Shown: positions 1-8,909 of the stretch, piece by piece
How positions within the stretch are numbered: the first letter of the stretch is position 1
Layout: every line of letters starts with the position of its first letter
Translations under genes and position numbers: made by a program
Source: Aquisediminimonas sp031376385
Lineage (GTDB): Bacteria > Pseudomonadota > Alphaproteobacteria > Sphingomonadales > Sphingomonadaceae
Assembly: GCA_031376385.1 (NCBI GenBank)
Contig: JANMDQ010000023.1
Coordinates: 372,001 to 436,000 of the forward strand
DNA length: 64,000 nt
Reading direction: 5' to 3'
The notes under the pieces: model-generated
Database searches by the model: none
Told to the model about the DNA's origin: nothing
The model's input: only the letters and a program-made list of their open reading frames with translations

Positions 1-1
1 T

Positions 2-1390
2 TTTAACAGGGGCGCTGCCCAAGAGAATAGCGTTGCTGTGCTGCCATTTCGCAATTTGAGCGGTGACACAAAACAGGACTATTTGTCGGAAGGCCTGTCT
101 GAGGAGATCCGCTCCACCCTGTCGCGCAATCCCCTCTTGCTGGTCGCGGCACCAACATCTGTGCGTCAGGCAAGAGATAATACGACGGACCCCGAAAAAA
201 TCACGGCGCAATTGGCCGTTGATTTCATCCTGTCCGGCAGCGTACGCCAAGCGGGTGGAGCGCTCAAAATTGTGGCTGAGCTGATCAACGGCGCCAGTGG
301 TGTCATCCTATGGTCGCGAACATTTGACCGGAAACTGGACGATATATTCGCGATGCAAAGCGAAATTGCCGACACGGTGACTGAGGCGCTATCGGCGCAG
401 GTTGCGGCAGTTCTGCCCCTTGATCAGACTATAGGCGCGAAACCAAACACAGCGGCTTTTGACGCGTATCTGCGCGGCAAGGCCCTGTTTGATTCCAACT
501 TGGGTGAAGCGTCAGATCGCGCCGCATTGGCACAGTTTGACAGTGCGGTCAGTGCTGATCCAAATTATGCTGCTGCACACGCCGCGCGCGCGCGGACGCT
601 CAGCGCCATTGCCAATGGCACAAGCGATGCCAGCGCGCTTCGGAGCCTGTATGAGGGATCTGTCGAGGCTGCGCGCCGGGCCGTGCAATTGGGCCCAGCT
701 TTGGCCAATGCTTGGGCCGCCCTTGGCAATGCCTATAGCTACGGATTGCAGGATATGCGGTCGGCCAAGCAGCCCTTTCGAAAAGCACGCGAGCTGGGTT
801 GGGGTGATGCTGATATTCTCACGCCCTATATCGATTATTGTACTCAAATGGCCTGGACTGACGAAGCGGATACGGCCGCCAAGCGCGCGATGACGCTCGA
901 CCCGCTTAACCCCCGTGTCTTTCGAATGGCCGGTCGTGCAGCCTATTTTGGGGGACGTCATGAGCAAGCCATTGAGCTTTCGCAAAAAGCTTTGGCGCTC
1001 AACCCGAAGTTGAGCGGATGTCACGCCATCATCGGCGACGCACTGCTCGCCCTAGGCAAAGTTGACGAAGCGCGTCAGGCCTACAGCAGAGAGCCGCTTG
1101 AAATGCTGTCACTTCCCGGCGCGTCAATTGTTGAGCGAAAGCGGAATGACCGGACAAAGGCTGACGCAGCTTTGGCATCCCTCATTTCCAAATTTGGGGA
1201 TAATGGTTTTTATCAGCAGGCTCAGGTTCACGCGCAGGCAGGGGAAAAGGAGAAATCGCTGCTCGCGCTGGAACGAGGCCATGTAATTGGCGATTCCGGC
1301 CTTTTGCTGATGGGCGTCGATCCACTGCTCACACCGGTGCGAAATGACCCCCGTTTTTCGGGTTTGCTAAAAGCAATTGGTTTGCGCTAA
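2..1390 (+). CDS. TolB-like/TPR-repeat protein, 5' end outside window
   Basis: The reading frame is open from the window edge, so the start lies upstream. The first residues (NSVAVLPFRNLSGD, then DYLSEGLSEEI) match the TolB-like N-terminal module that in many proteobacterial proteins follows a winged-helix DNA-binding or adenylate-cyclase domain. After about 95 residues come alpha-helical repeats with TPR spacing (for example AFDAYLRGKALF, AAHAARARTLSAI, HEQAIELSQKALALNPK), continuing to about residue 340 of the visible part. The family usually senses or regulates through protein contacts; the missing N-terminus would decide whether this one binds DNA or makes a cyclic nucleotide. It lies 33 bases before a small lipoprotein gene on the same strand. 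Function is otherwise unknown. Confidence 0.8.
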   Translation, partial: FNRGAAQENSVAVLPFRNLSGDTKQDYLSEGLSEEIRSTLSRNPLLLVAAPTSVRQARDNTTDPEKITAQLAVDFILSGSVRQAGGALKIVAELINGASGVILWSRTFDRKLDDIFAMQSEIADTVTEALSAQVAAVLPLDQTIGAKPNTAAFDAYLRGKALFDSNLGEASDRAALAQFDSAVSADPNYAAAHAARARTLSAIANGTSDASALRSLYEGSVEAARRAVQLGPALANAWAALGNAYSYGLQDMRSAKQPFRKARELGWGDADILTPYIDYCTQMAWTDEADTAAKRAMTLDPLNPRVFRMAGRAAYFGGRHEQAIELSQKALALNPKLSGCHAIIGDALLALGKVDEARQAYSREPLEMLSLPGASIVERKRNDRTKADAALASLISKFGDNGFYQQAQVHAQAGEKEKSLLALERGHVIGDSGLLLMGVDPLLTPVRNDPRFSGLLKAIGLR

Positions 1391-1423
1391 GTTATTGTTT
1401 CCACACACAGAGGGGATTTTCAA

Positions 1424-1687
1424 ATGCGTAAATTTGTCTCTACGATTGCCATTGTTTCACTGTCGGTGATGGCCGCTGCCTGCAGCAAAAAAGCGGAAGA
1501 AACGACGGAAGCCGTCGCGGAACCGGAAGCCGTAGTGAACGAAACGGTTGTCAACGAAGCGGTGTCCAACGAAGTGAATGCGGCGGACGATATGGCACCT
1601 TTGGACAATGCGATGAACAGCGCGGCCAATGCTGTTGATACAGCTGCTCCTTCGCAAAATAACGGCAACCCCATCGGCGGTCGCTAA
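1424..1687 (+). CDS. Small predicted lipoprotein
   Basis: This 87-residue protein starts with a basic n-region (MRKF), a hydrophobic stretch and an AAAC lipobox-like site with Cys20, followed by SKK, so it is probably lipidated and envelope-attached. The mature part is acidic and low in complexity, with repeated NE/VNEAV/AN units and no recognisable domain. AGAGGGG lies eight bases before the ATG and supports this start. It follows the TPR gene on the same strand by 33 bases and could be co-transcribed. Its end faces the convergent trypsin gene with only 11 bases between. The role is unknown. Confidence 0.75.
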   Translation: MRKFVSTIAIVSLSVMAAACSKKAEETTEAVAEPEAVVNETVVNEAVSNEVNAADDMAPLDNAMNSAANAVDTAAPSQNNGNPIGGR

Positions 1688-1698
1688 CGCCGATCTAT

Positions 1699-2730
1699 TC
1701 AACCCGGAGGGGCGATCCGTTTCGCCTTTCCGGGTTCGGCTTCGCGCATCGCTCTGTCGATCCACTTGCGATATTCGCTAACTTTCACATAAACGCCGGG
1801 CACGTCTTTTTGCCCGCAGCCTATGCCAAGCGAGACAAGGCCGACCAGCACTGGCGCTGTGCCTTGCACGCGTGTGACTGGCCCGCCGCTGTCACCGGGG
1901 CAGGCGTCTTTGCCTTCAGTGGGGGAGCCTGCACAGAGCGCGCCGCCCGATGCGATGGCCGCGCGGTAACTGTCAAACGCGTTGCACTGGTTATCGGGGA
2001 AGGCCTGCAATTCGACTTGCATCAAAATGGGCGATCCGCGCAGTAAGCTGCCGTCGCGGGCGCGCAGAGTGGCTCCCGCGGTGCTGATTGCAGTCAATCC
2101 CCAACCTGTGACGAACAATCGATTGCGCGGCGCGAGTGGGCGATCATTCGGTCGGTCGTGAAGCAAACGGATCGGCTTAGCCGTCGCAGGCAATGTGCCG
2201 CTGACCCGAACAAGCGCAATGTCATGCGCGCGCGAAGCGCCGTAGCCGCTATGGATGGCGACGCGGTCGATGGCGTAAGTTTTGCCGCCCGATTTCAGAT
2301 CTTGTGTCCCCAATCGCACGCGCCGCCAGTTGAGGGGATTGCTTTCCAGCACCGTGACGCAGTGGGCGGCGGTGAGGACCCAAATGCCCGATTGGCCGGA
2401 CGGGGTGGGGATGATCGCCCCGCCGCAGCGGTGATGCCATTCCCATTTGTCGCGCAGGTCGAGGAATTTCTTATTCCTATAATTGGGGTCGCCGGGCTTC
2501 AAGTCGCGGTCAGCGGTCAGTTCGGCTGGCTGCACTTCGGCATTGCCAGCCGCGAACAGTTCGGCCTGCCACGGCACAGTGCCTTTGGGCGCGGGATCAC
2601 CGCCAACGATGCGACCATCGCTTTCCTCTTCCTCTGCCATGGGCACAGGCGCGGGATCAGGTAGGATATCCTGAGCCAAAGCAGCAGTCGCTGCCAGTAC
2701 AAGCCAAAGCGCGAATGCAAATTTCATCAT
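1699..2730 (-). CDS. Exported trypsin-like serine protease (S1 family)
   Basis: This 343-residue protein has a signal peptide (residues 1-19, ending AALA). An acidic propeptide-like stretch, MAEEEESDGR, precedes IVGG at 41-44, the classic S1 zymogen activation site with cleavage after Arg40. The catalytic triad is visible: His123 in LTAAHC, Asp170 in HDIAL and Ser281 in GDSGGP. Asp275, six residues before the Ser, is the S1-pocket Asp that gives trypsin specificity for Arg/Lys. The tail GCGQKDVPGVYVKV also matches chymotrypsin-fold proteases. It is last in a three-gene operon behind two caspase-fold genes, 12 bases after the second. GGGGA lies before the ATG. Activation by one of the caspases is a hypothesis. 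Confidence 0.92.
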   Translation of the reverse strand: MMKFAFALWLVLAATAALAQDILPDPAPVPMAEEEESDGRIVGGDPAPKGTVPWQAELFAAGNAEVQPAELTADRDLKPGDPNYRNKKFLDLRDKWEWHHRCGGAIIPTPSGQSGIWVLTAAHCVTVLESNPLNWRRVRLGTQDLKSGGKTYAIDRVAIHSGYGASRAHDIALVRVSGTLPATAKPIRLLHDRPNDRPLAPRNRLFVTGWGLTAISTAGATLRARDGSLLRGSPILMQVELQAFPDNQCNAFDSYRAAIASGGALCAGSPTEGKDACPGDSGGPVTRVQGTAPVLVGLVSLGIGCGQKDVPGVYVKVSEYRKWIDRAMREAEPGKAKRIAPPG

Positions 2731-2742
2731 GTCATTCCCCGA

Positions 2743-4719
2743 TCATTTCACCATCGCTGAACTGAGGATCGCGGACCAAGACCCCACGCGCGGCACAGAC
2801 GGATCACGCGTGCCGACGTTGGCCGCGCAGAGGATGCGTTCCAAGGCATTGACGCACCCGCCCTCACGCGCGCCGACCCCGCTTTGTTCAAGTGCTGCTG
2901 CGTTGATTGGGGTTGGCGTTGCCAGCGTCAGGAACTGCAGGCGACCGGGATCAACAGGCCCCGTGTCACTGCGCTGCACCGCTGCACCAGCGGCAAGGGG
3001 CGTATTATCAACACCACCACTGGGCGGCAGCATCAGGTTGACCGTCAAATCCTGATCAATCGCAAAGACATAGACAAATAGCGGCGCTTCGCTTTGATTG
3101 ACCACGGCAATTTTGGCGGGCTGGTTGAGCTTGAGAGCCGGGCCATCAGATGTGGGCGCTTGCGGACATTGTTCCAAATCATAAGTCAGGTCGCTGCTGA
3201 TGCAGAAGGAGACCGCAGGTGTTGCTGTCTGTGGCTCCAGTGATTTCACGCGCGCAAGGTCAAGCAACGCCTGAACGCGGGCAATTTTTTGCAGCGCCCG
3301 GCGCAAGCGCGGCGCAAAGGCAGCGTCTTGCGCTGGCCCTAAATCAACGTCGCCGATGCCGTCGAGACCAACCAAGCGAAGGCCCGTGGTGCGTGAGGTC
3401 AGTTGAAGCTGCGCCGGCTCCCCAATCTTGGCATAGGTAAGGCCTGCAATCGCAGTGGCAATTTGCGGTCGATTTGCTGGTGCAACAGCATCTTGCCGGA
3501 TCAACAGGGCCTGACCACCAAAGGCATGGGCCGTTTCAACCGCCACGAGCCGCGTGGGAAGTGTGACAGCAGGACGCACATCTAAGCTCATGGTTGCGGA
3601 GACATCATCAACTCTAGTTACTTCACCATTAGCGATGGGGACGGCAGTTTGCGCCAGCGCCTCCGTGACGCTGCCGAACAGAGCGTATGCTGATCCGATC
3701 GTTACGCCCGATAGTTTTCCCGCCGACAACCGTATTCCGTCTCCCGCCGGAGAAGCATCCAGCGTCGGGCGATAGTCATTGGCCCCACCCAGCGACGCCC
3801 CCAGCGCACCTTCGGCTTGTGGATTTTGTCCGCTATGGCCAGCGGCGTTCACGCTCAGCCGCACTTCTGTGGCAATGTCGGCAAAGCGCGCGTTCGGCAT
3901 GCGCGTTAGAGTTTTGACTAGAGCCGTCGTGAACACCCCTGCTTTGCGCTCGCCCGGTTTGCCGACCTCGCGGGCCTCTTCGCCGTCGGCGGCAGCAGCC
4001 AGATGGACCCGATATCCACCGCCGGGGCCTGAACGCTGCGTTACCACCATCGGGCGGACGCCGGGCATCCGCACGCTTGGCCCTTTGCGGGCCTCGCCAA
4101 TCGCCGCCGGGTCGCGCGTGGCAGTGCCGGAGTTGCAGGAATCGAATATCGTGACGATGTTGACGCCTTTGTCGGTCGCGGCATCAATTTCGGCGCGAAG
4201 CTCACGGTCAAGGATATCGCCGTCGGTTTGCGCGCCGGGTTTGCGCGCGTCCGTCGGCATGATCGTGTCATTATAGCCTGATTTCTGATCGCGGATGACC
4301 GTATCAAGGAACTGAGCCCCGTGGCCGGCATAGTAGAAAAGCAACGTGTCGGTGGGCTTGGATGCTGCGACTTGGCGGCGGAATGCGCCGAGGATTTCGG
4401 CGCGCGTCGCGCAGGTGTCCGTCAACGTGATCGACACAGCGTTTGCGGTCTTGCAACTGCTACGCCGCTTGTCCGGCGGCGTGTCGATATCAAGCTTATA
4501 GGTGGTTCGCATCGCCTCACGCATGGTCATTGTATCGGCGACGGCCCCGCTCAAATTCCGAAAGCCAGCCTCTGGCACGACTGTGCGAGACCCTGGCACG
4601 GGGGTTGCGGAATAAAGGTAGCGGTCGATTCCGACAAACAGTGCCCGAATTTCACCGGCGCAGGCAGGGGCAGAGGAGAGCAGGGTCAGCCCGATCAGGA
4701 TAGGCGTCAGCGCTTTCAC
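2743..4719 (-). CDS. Exported caspase-family (C14) protein with C-terminal DUF4384-like region
   Basis: The 658-residue protein begins with a signal peptide (about residues 1-21, ending ACA) and goes straight into a caspase p20 fold: IRALFVGIDRY at 24-34, the catalytic His133 in YYAGHGAQF, and the catalytic Cys195 in IFDSCNSGT. Both dyad residues are intact. The C-terminal 150 residues include PAKIAVVNQSEAPLFVYVF and VNLMLPP, which resemble DUF4384, a module often attached to bacterial caspase-like proteins. Its ATG overlaps the stop of the upstream caspase gene by four bases (ATGA), so translation is probably coupled. Bacterial caspase homologues of the metacaspase/orthocaspase group usually cut after Arg or Lys. 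Substrate is unknown; location is inferred as periplasmic or outside the cell. Confidence 0.88.
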   Translation of the reverse strand: MKALTPILIGLTLLSSAPACAGEIRALFVGIDRYLYSATPVPGSRTVVPEAGFRNLSGAVADTMTMREAMRTTYKLDIDTPPDKRRSSCKTANAVSITLTDTCATRAEILGAFRRQVAASKPTDTLLFYYAGHGAQFLDTVIRDQKSGYNDTIMPTDARKPGAQTDGDILDRELRAEIDAATDKGVNIVTIFDSCNSGTATRDPAAIGEARKGPSVRMPGVRPMVVTQRSGPGGGYRVHLAAAADGEEAREVGKPGERKAGVFTTALVKTLTRMPNARFADIATEVRLSVNAAGHSGQNPQAEGALGASLGGANDYRPTLDASPAGDGIRLSAGKLSGVTIGSAYALFGSVTEALAQTAVPIANGEVTRVDDVSATMSLDVRPAVTLPTRLVAVETAHAFGGQALLIRQDAVAPANRPQIATAIAGLTYAKIGEPAQLQLTSRTTGLRLVGLDGIGDVDLGPAQDAAFAPRLRRALQKIARVQALLDLARVKSLEPQTATPAVSFCISSDLTYDLEQCPQAPTSDGPALKLNQPAKIAVVNQSEAPLFVYVFAIDQDLTVNLMLPPSGGVDNTPLAAGAAVQRSDTGPVDPGRLQFLTLATPTPINAAALEQSGVGAREGGCVNALERILCAANVGTRDPSVPRVGSWSAILSSAMVK

Positions 4720-7526
4720 GGCGTCACACCTGTGCGCAGGATGATAGTGCTGGGCACGCCGGTGAAATCAAACACCGCAGGCTCCTGCTGCTTAACACGG
4801 CTCTCAATTGGCCCGCCGATGACCGCCATGGCACGTGATCCCGGCTGAATGCGCCCGAGCCGCGCATCAATGCTAAGCGCAGGCACGCGCTTGGCGCCGT
4901 AGGCCAGCCACTCGTCCACAGTTATCCTGCCGTCGCCATTGCCATCCGCTTTGCCGCCCTTCTCTGTGATCCCCTCGCTCGCCAAGGCATAGGTCAGCAA
5001 GCCCTGGCTAAGGTTCGCATCCTCCAGCGCGACGTCAGAAGCCTGCGTCGCGGCGATGATGCGAATGCCTTTGTCGAACGCCAGTTGGCCGAGGCCGGGA
5101 TCCCCCATGGGGCCGGGTTTGAAGCTGCCGCTGTCAACGCTGCCAGCGGAATGGCACGCGTCGATGATCAGCGCCATTTCCGCCGCATCCACACCGCGCA
5201 GTTGATTGGCAATTTGCACGGCGGATACCAGCGTGGACCGCACGGGCTCCGGCCCCGCAGGCCATTTTCCTTCTGATGGCACAAGGTAAAAGGCTCCATC
5301 TTTGTCCGCCCAGCCGTGGCCCGCGAAGGAGATGATCACGATATCATCGGGCGTGGAGGCGTCTAATTGTGACGCATCAACGCCCTGCTGTTTGAGCGCC
5401 TTGATCGACGCTCCAACATCCCGGCCCGCCAAAATGCCAAGAACTTGCCGCATCATGACCGCAGTTACGGGCAGGGGCTTTGTCGCATCCTCTGTGGGCG
5501 CAATGATCGCTTGCCGCACTTCGTAGCCGGGAATGACGGCCAGTTGCTTGCCGAGCAGTCGTGCGTCGCGTGCGGCAAATTGCAGGCTCAGGCGTTTTTC
5601 GGCATAGGAATCGATCCCAAATGTGACGATGAAGGCGCGGCGCGGCCGGGGCAATGTAACGGCGGGTTGTGTATAGGCGGCGCTCGCAGTTTCGCTTTTT
5701 ATTCGGTCCTCGTTAAAGGCATAGGCGGTCAGGCGCAGATCCTGCGCTTTGGTGCTGGTTGGAAGCGAGACCGTCAGCGATACGCGCCGCGCGCTGCCTT
5801 GATCCGCGCTCACCAGATTTCGCTTCCGCCAAATCGCGATATCTGCGCCATCCGTCTCCGCGCCACGCTCTGGGAACTGCGCGATGAGCGAGCCATTTCG
5901 GAACAGCCTTAGGTTGTAACCTTGGGTTGCCTTCACCTTTTTATAGGCATCCATTCCCTGCCCTTCACGCACAGTCATATCAACAATTGCGGTGTTCGCT
6001 TCAGGTCCGGGCGTTACGCGATCAATGGTCACTGTCGGCAATGTCGTGTTGATGCGCGGCAAGCTTGTTTTGAAAACATCGCGGCAGCTGCCATCTTTCT
6101 GACAATCGAGTATCCGCCGGGCAAGTTGTGGTTGGAAAAACTCACGCATGAACGTCTGCGGGCCAAGCGATGTCATCCCGTCATTGCTATTCACCCAGCG
6201 GATCAGACCCGTATCCGCACCAAGGTTTGTGTCATAGCGACTGCCATAGTGGGTCTGCGCCAGATATTTCCCTTGGCGAAAGAAAGTGACAGATAGCGCC
6301 TCCAGGCCACTTGGTCCGTCTGCTGATTGCCCGCCGCCAAACCGCAGCCCTGCGTATTTGCTCGCAACCCAGAACAGATTTGAATTTGGCATTTTGCCCG
6401 CCGCAACGACATCAGTGTAAAAAAGAACGCGTCGCGGCTGACCGTCTTCCTGCGTGGTAAGGGTAGCGATGCCCTTGGCCCCGTCATACTCCAAATTAAA
6501 ATCATTCGCCGTGTACAGCCGAAGCGTTTCCCCCGCGGCAGATTTTTTGCAAGCGACGGTAGTGGCGGCGATTGTAATCATCTCGCCGGGCGCACCGGAT
6601 AGGCATTGCCCATCAAGCGGCGGCGCGCTTTGCTGGCCCGTTTCAGCATCAAGCGTCAGGATTGGCCCCGTGCCATCCGCACTTAAAAGAATGAACTGGC
6701 GGTCATTCAGCCAGTGCACCCGGTCATACGGGTCTCTCGTTCCCAGCGAAATGTCCCTTAGTGTTGAACTTTTAAGGTCAAACAGTATGATCGGCGCGGA
6801 ATATTTTTCCGACATCCGCACGCGCGCGGCCAGTATCGCCATGGTTTTGCCGCCCGGGGAAAGCGCCGCATCGGAAATGACAAAGGCTTCGGGCTTTTCC
6901 ATCGCTCCGACCAGCAGGCCAGATTCTGCTTCAATAACGGCCAGTCCCTTGCTGGAATCCATCATCTTATAGAGGCCACTGGGGGATGTGCCGCGGACCC
7001 ATTGAGGAACGGTGCAGGATGCAGTTGCCGCCAAGTTTGCCTTGTTGACCCAGACATTGGTCTTTCCAAATTTATAGGATAGCGTCTTGCTTTCGCAGGT
7101 CGATGCACTGTCACTCGTGATCGAGGCAGTGATCGTAACTGTCGATTTCGCGTCAATCGCCATACTCTGGATATAGATGGAACTGGTGCCAAGATGGGCG
7201 GGAAATGGCACACGGTTGACGATGGTGCCGCTGCGAAAATCCCAGATGACCAGCGACATATCCTTTCCCGCTACTGATCCATCGGCGCCAACAATGGCAA
7301 TGATAAATTTCTCATCAGGCGACCATATCGCGAGCCCAGCCTGATCCGATGGCAATTGCGATTGCAGAACAGCCTTCAAATAAGGCTGATAATAAGCATC
7401 CCCAACGAAGGTGCGCGGTGGTGGTGACGGGGTAGCTTGGGTTTGTGTAGTCAGGGATTGCGCATGCCCGACGCACGGCACGGCCATCATCAGAAGCGCC
7501 GCACAGACAATGAAGAGCCGCATCAT
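4716..7526 (-). CDS. Exported beta-propeller/caspase (C14) protein with EF-hand-like loop
   Basis: The 936-residue protein has a signal peptide (residues 1-22, ending GHA). Residues from about 40 to 480 look like a WD40/TolB-type beta-propeller (repeats such as GLAIWSPDEKFIIAI and LVIWDFRSG). An Ig-like beta region follows at about 500-620. The caspase p20 domain runs from about 625 and carries His737 (ISFAGHGW) and Cys791 (IIDACHSAG). Residues 861-872 (DGNGDGRITVDE) fit the EF-hand loop with ligands at positions 1, 3, 5, 7, 9 and 12, suggesting calcium control as known for metacaspases. It is the first gene of the protease operon and ends by ATGA overlap with the next gene. The propeller may recognise a partner or target. 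Confidence 0.88.
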   Translation of the reverse strand: MMRLFIVCAALLMMAVPCVGHAQSLTTQTQATPSPPPRTFVGDAYYQPYLKAVLQSQLPSDQAGLAIWSPDEKFIIAIVGADGSVAGKDMSLVIWDFRSGTIVNRVPFPAHLGTSSIYIQSMAIDAKSTVTITASITSDSASTCESKTLSYKFGKTNVWVNKANLAATASCTVPQWVRGTSPSGLYKMMDSSKGLAVIEAESGLLVGAMEKPEAFVISDAALSPGGKTMAILAARVRMSEKYSAPIILFDLKSSTLRDISLGTRDPYDRVHWLNDRQFILLSADGTGPILTLDAETGQQSAPPLDGQCLSGAPGEMITIAATTVACKKSAAGETLRLYTANDFNLEYDGAKGIATLTTQEDGQPRRVLFYTDVVAAGKMPNSNLFWVASKYAGLRFGGGQSADGPSGLEALSVTFFRQGKYLAQTHYGSRYDTNLGADTGLIRWVNSNDGMTSLGPQTFMREFFQPQLARRILDCQKDGSCRDVFKTSLPRINTTLPTVTIDRVTPGPEANTAIVDMTVREGQGMDAYKKVKATQGYNLRLFRNGSLIAQFPERGAETDGADIAIWRKRNLVSADQGSARRVSLTVSLPTSTKAQDLRLTAYAFNEDRIKSETASAAYTQPAVTLPRPRRAFIVTFGIDSYAEKRLSLQFAARDARLLGKQLAVIPGYEVRQAIIAPTEDATKPLPVTAVMMRQVLGILAGRDVGASIKALKQQGVDASQLDASTPDDIVIISFAGHGWADKDGAFYLVPSEGKWPAGPEPVRSTLVSAVQIANQLRGVDAAEMALIIDACHSAGSVDSGSFKPGPMGDPGLGQLAFDKGIRIIAATQASDVALEDANLSQGLLTYALASEGITEKGGKADGNGDGRITVDEWLAYGAKRVPALSIDARLGRIQPGSRAMAVIGGPIESRVKQQEPAVFDFTGVPSTIILRTGVTP

Positions 7527-7666
7527 CGACGATCCCCAATTCGAGATAAGTTATTTCAGAGAAAGGAGAAATGTCAATCTTTTGTAGTGAAAAGGGGGGT
7601 GGACAGTCCGGTATTGGGTCACCGGGCTGGCGTGCTGCCGATCGTTCAGCTAGGCACATTATCGGG

Positions 7667-8260
7667 ATGACACTTCTTCGCGGCACCGACAGATTGGAAA
7701 CCGAGCGGCTATATCTTCGCCGATTGAACTGCACTGACCTGGAGTATTTCATCGGCATTCATGGTGACCCCGAAGTCGCCCGCTACATCGGAACGGGAAA
7801 CCCGCGACCGCAGGCCGAAACTGAGCGGTGGTTCGAGGACATTCAGGACAGCTATAAAAATGCCGAGCTTGGCCAGTTGACGGTTATTCGCAAGAGCGAT
7901 GAAGAGCGCATCGGGCGTTGCGGCTTGAGTGATGCTGTCATCGAGAATATTGAAATACCGGGCCGTTTGCGGAAGGGTTGGTTCTTCAGCGCCCATGCGC
8001 CGACCGAGGTCGAAGTCGCGCATTTGCCTGAGTTGGGCTATACCTTTGGTCGGGACCATTGGGGCAAGGGCTACGCTACTGAAGCAGCACGGGCAGTTTT
8101 TGAATATGCACAGAGCCGATTGGCCTATTCCGAAATCATGTCCGTCATCCACCCAGAAAACGCGGGGTCGCGGGCAGTTGTGATGAAATTTGGCGTTCGC
8201 TACATCGATAATGTAGAACTCGCAGGGCGTTCCTTCGAAAGATATCACTGGCCGTTGTGA
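7667..8260 (+). CDS. GNAT-family N-acetyltransferase (RimJ/RimL-like)
   Basis: This is a 197-residue acetyltransferase of the Acetyltransf_3 type. It starts TDRLETERLYLRRL, typical of RimJ/RimL-like enzymes, and its acetyl-CoA loop is GRDHWGKGYATEAA near residue 130. The end (HPENAGSRAVVMKFG) is the usual conserved helix. The frame is open upstream to an ATG at 7571, but that extension (CSEKGGGQSGIGSPG) does not fit the family, so the ATG at 7667 is preferred. It is divergent from the caspase operon and convergent with the SnoaL gene. Substrate (protein N-terminus, antibiotic or small amine) cannot be told. Confidence 0.85.
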   Translation: MTLLRGTDRLETERLYLRRLNCTDLEYFIGIHGDPEVARYIGTGNPRPQAETERWFEDIQDSYKNAELGQLTVIRKSDEERIGRCGLSDAVIENIEIPGRLRKGWFFSAHAPTEVEVAHLPELGYTFGRDHWGKGYATEAARAVFEYAQSRLAYSEIMSVIHPENAGSRAVVMKFGVRYIDNVELAGRSFERYHWPL

Positions 8261-8359
8261 GCGGAACGGTCATCCCATTTCTATGACCGCAACCTTGTCG
8301 GAAGCAGACATAGAGCTACCCCGCATTCAAGGTCTCAAAAAGTATCTCCGCGCGTCCGC

Positions 8360-8821
8360 TTAACCGTTCGCCGTGTCCACTCGCTCCCAATCATGCACGC
8401 CCAGGCGCTTCACGATAAGCCATTCTCCGCCTCGTTTTTCTATCTGGTCAAGGTAGCGGCCTGCGACGATCCAGTCGGTGGCTTTGCCTCCAGTCGCCAC
8501 TGGCATCCCCTCCTCATGCCCAGCTTCGATTCTGTGATAGGCAACGAAGCTGGCTTCGGTGGTCGCGCTCATGCCGTCGTCTGACAGGGTGATATGGACA
8601 TTGGAAATGCTGTGGTGCGTCGCCGGCATTTTTATGAGCAAGCCTGCCGCCGCCGCGACAAATTCGTCGGGCGATCCGGTGAAGCCGCCATGATCGTGAT
8701 AATGGTCATCGGCAAAGCAGGATCGCACTAATGCGAAATCGCGGCGGTCAATGCCTTTGCAATAGAGGTGCAGACGGTCACGGATTTGTTCGCGGGCCCA
8801 GAGTTTCTCGAGTATGTCCAC
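8360..8821 (-). CDS. SnoaL-like / NTF2-fold protein
   Basis: The 153-residue protein has the SnoaL_4-type start (LWAREQIRDRLHLYCKGIDRRDF), followed by CFADDHYHDHGGFTGS and FVAAAAGLL, all typical of the NTF2-like fold used by small isomerases, hydratases and dioxygenase beta subunits. The start is GTG at 8821, six bases after GGAGAG. The gene is divergent from the SDR operon at 8910 with 88 bases between, so a shared control region is likely. The setting among oxidoreductases suggests a role in degrading a cyclic terpenoid, steroid or aromatic compound. No catalytic assignment can be made from sequence alone. Confidence 0.8.
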   Translation of the reverse strand: MDILEKLWAREQIRDRLHLYCKGIDRRDFALVRSCFADDHYHDHGGFTGSPDEFVAAAAGLLIKMPATHHSISNVHITLSDDGMSATTEASFVAYHRIEAGHEEGMPVATGGKATDWIVAGRYLDQIEKRGGEWLIVKRLGVHDWERVDTANG

Positions 8822-8909
8822 GTGCTGCTCTCCCTATTTTTGTTAGGATCGCTAAGCTAGCATGGCCCGCCGTTTCATGGGAATATGCTAAAATAACAGG
8901 AGCAGGATC

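Noticed and set aside
1701..1736. Inverted repeat AACCCGGA...TCCGGGTT as a terminator between the lipoprotein and trypsin genes
   Set aside because: It lies within the trypsin coding end and has no T-run. Pairing may be by chance.
1699..7526. Reading the caspase-trypsin operon as an intracellular antiphage system
   Set aside because: All three proteins carry signal peptides and no STAND NTPase, TIR or similar sensor gene is beside them.
8269..8292. Small hairpin CGGTCAT...ATGACCG after the GNAT gene as a terminator
   Set aside because: The stem is only seven pairs and has no T-run.
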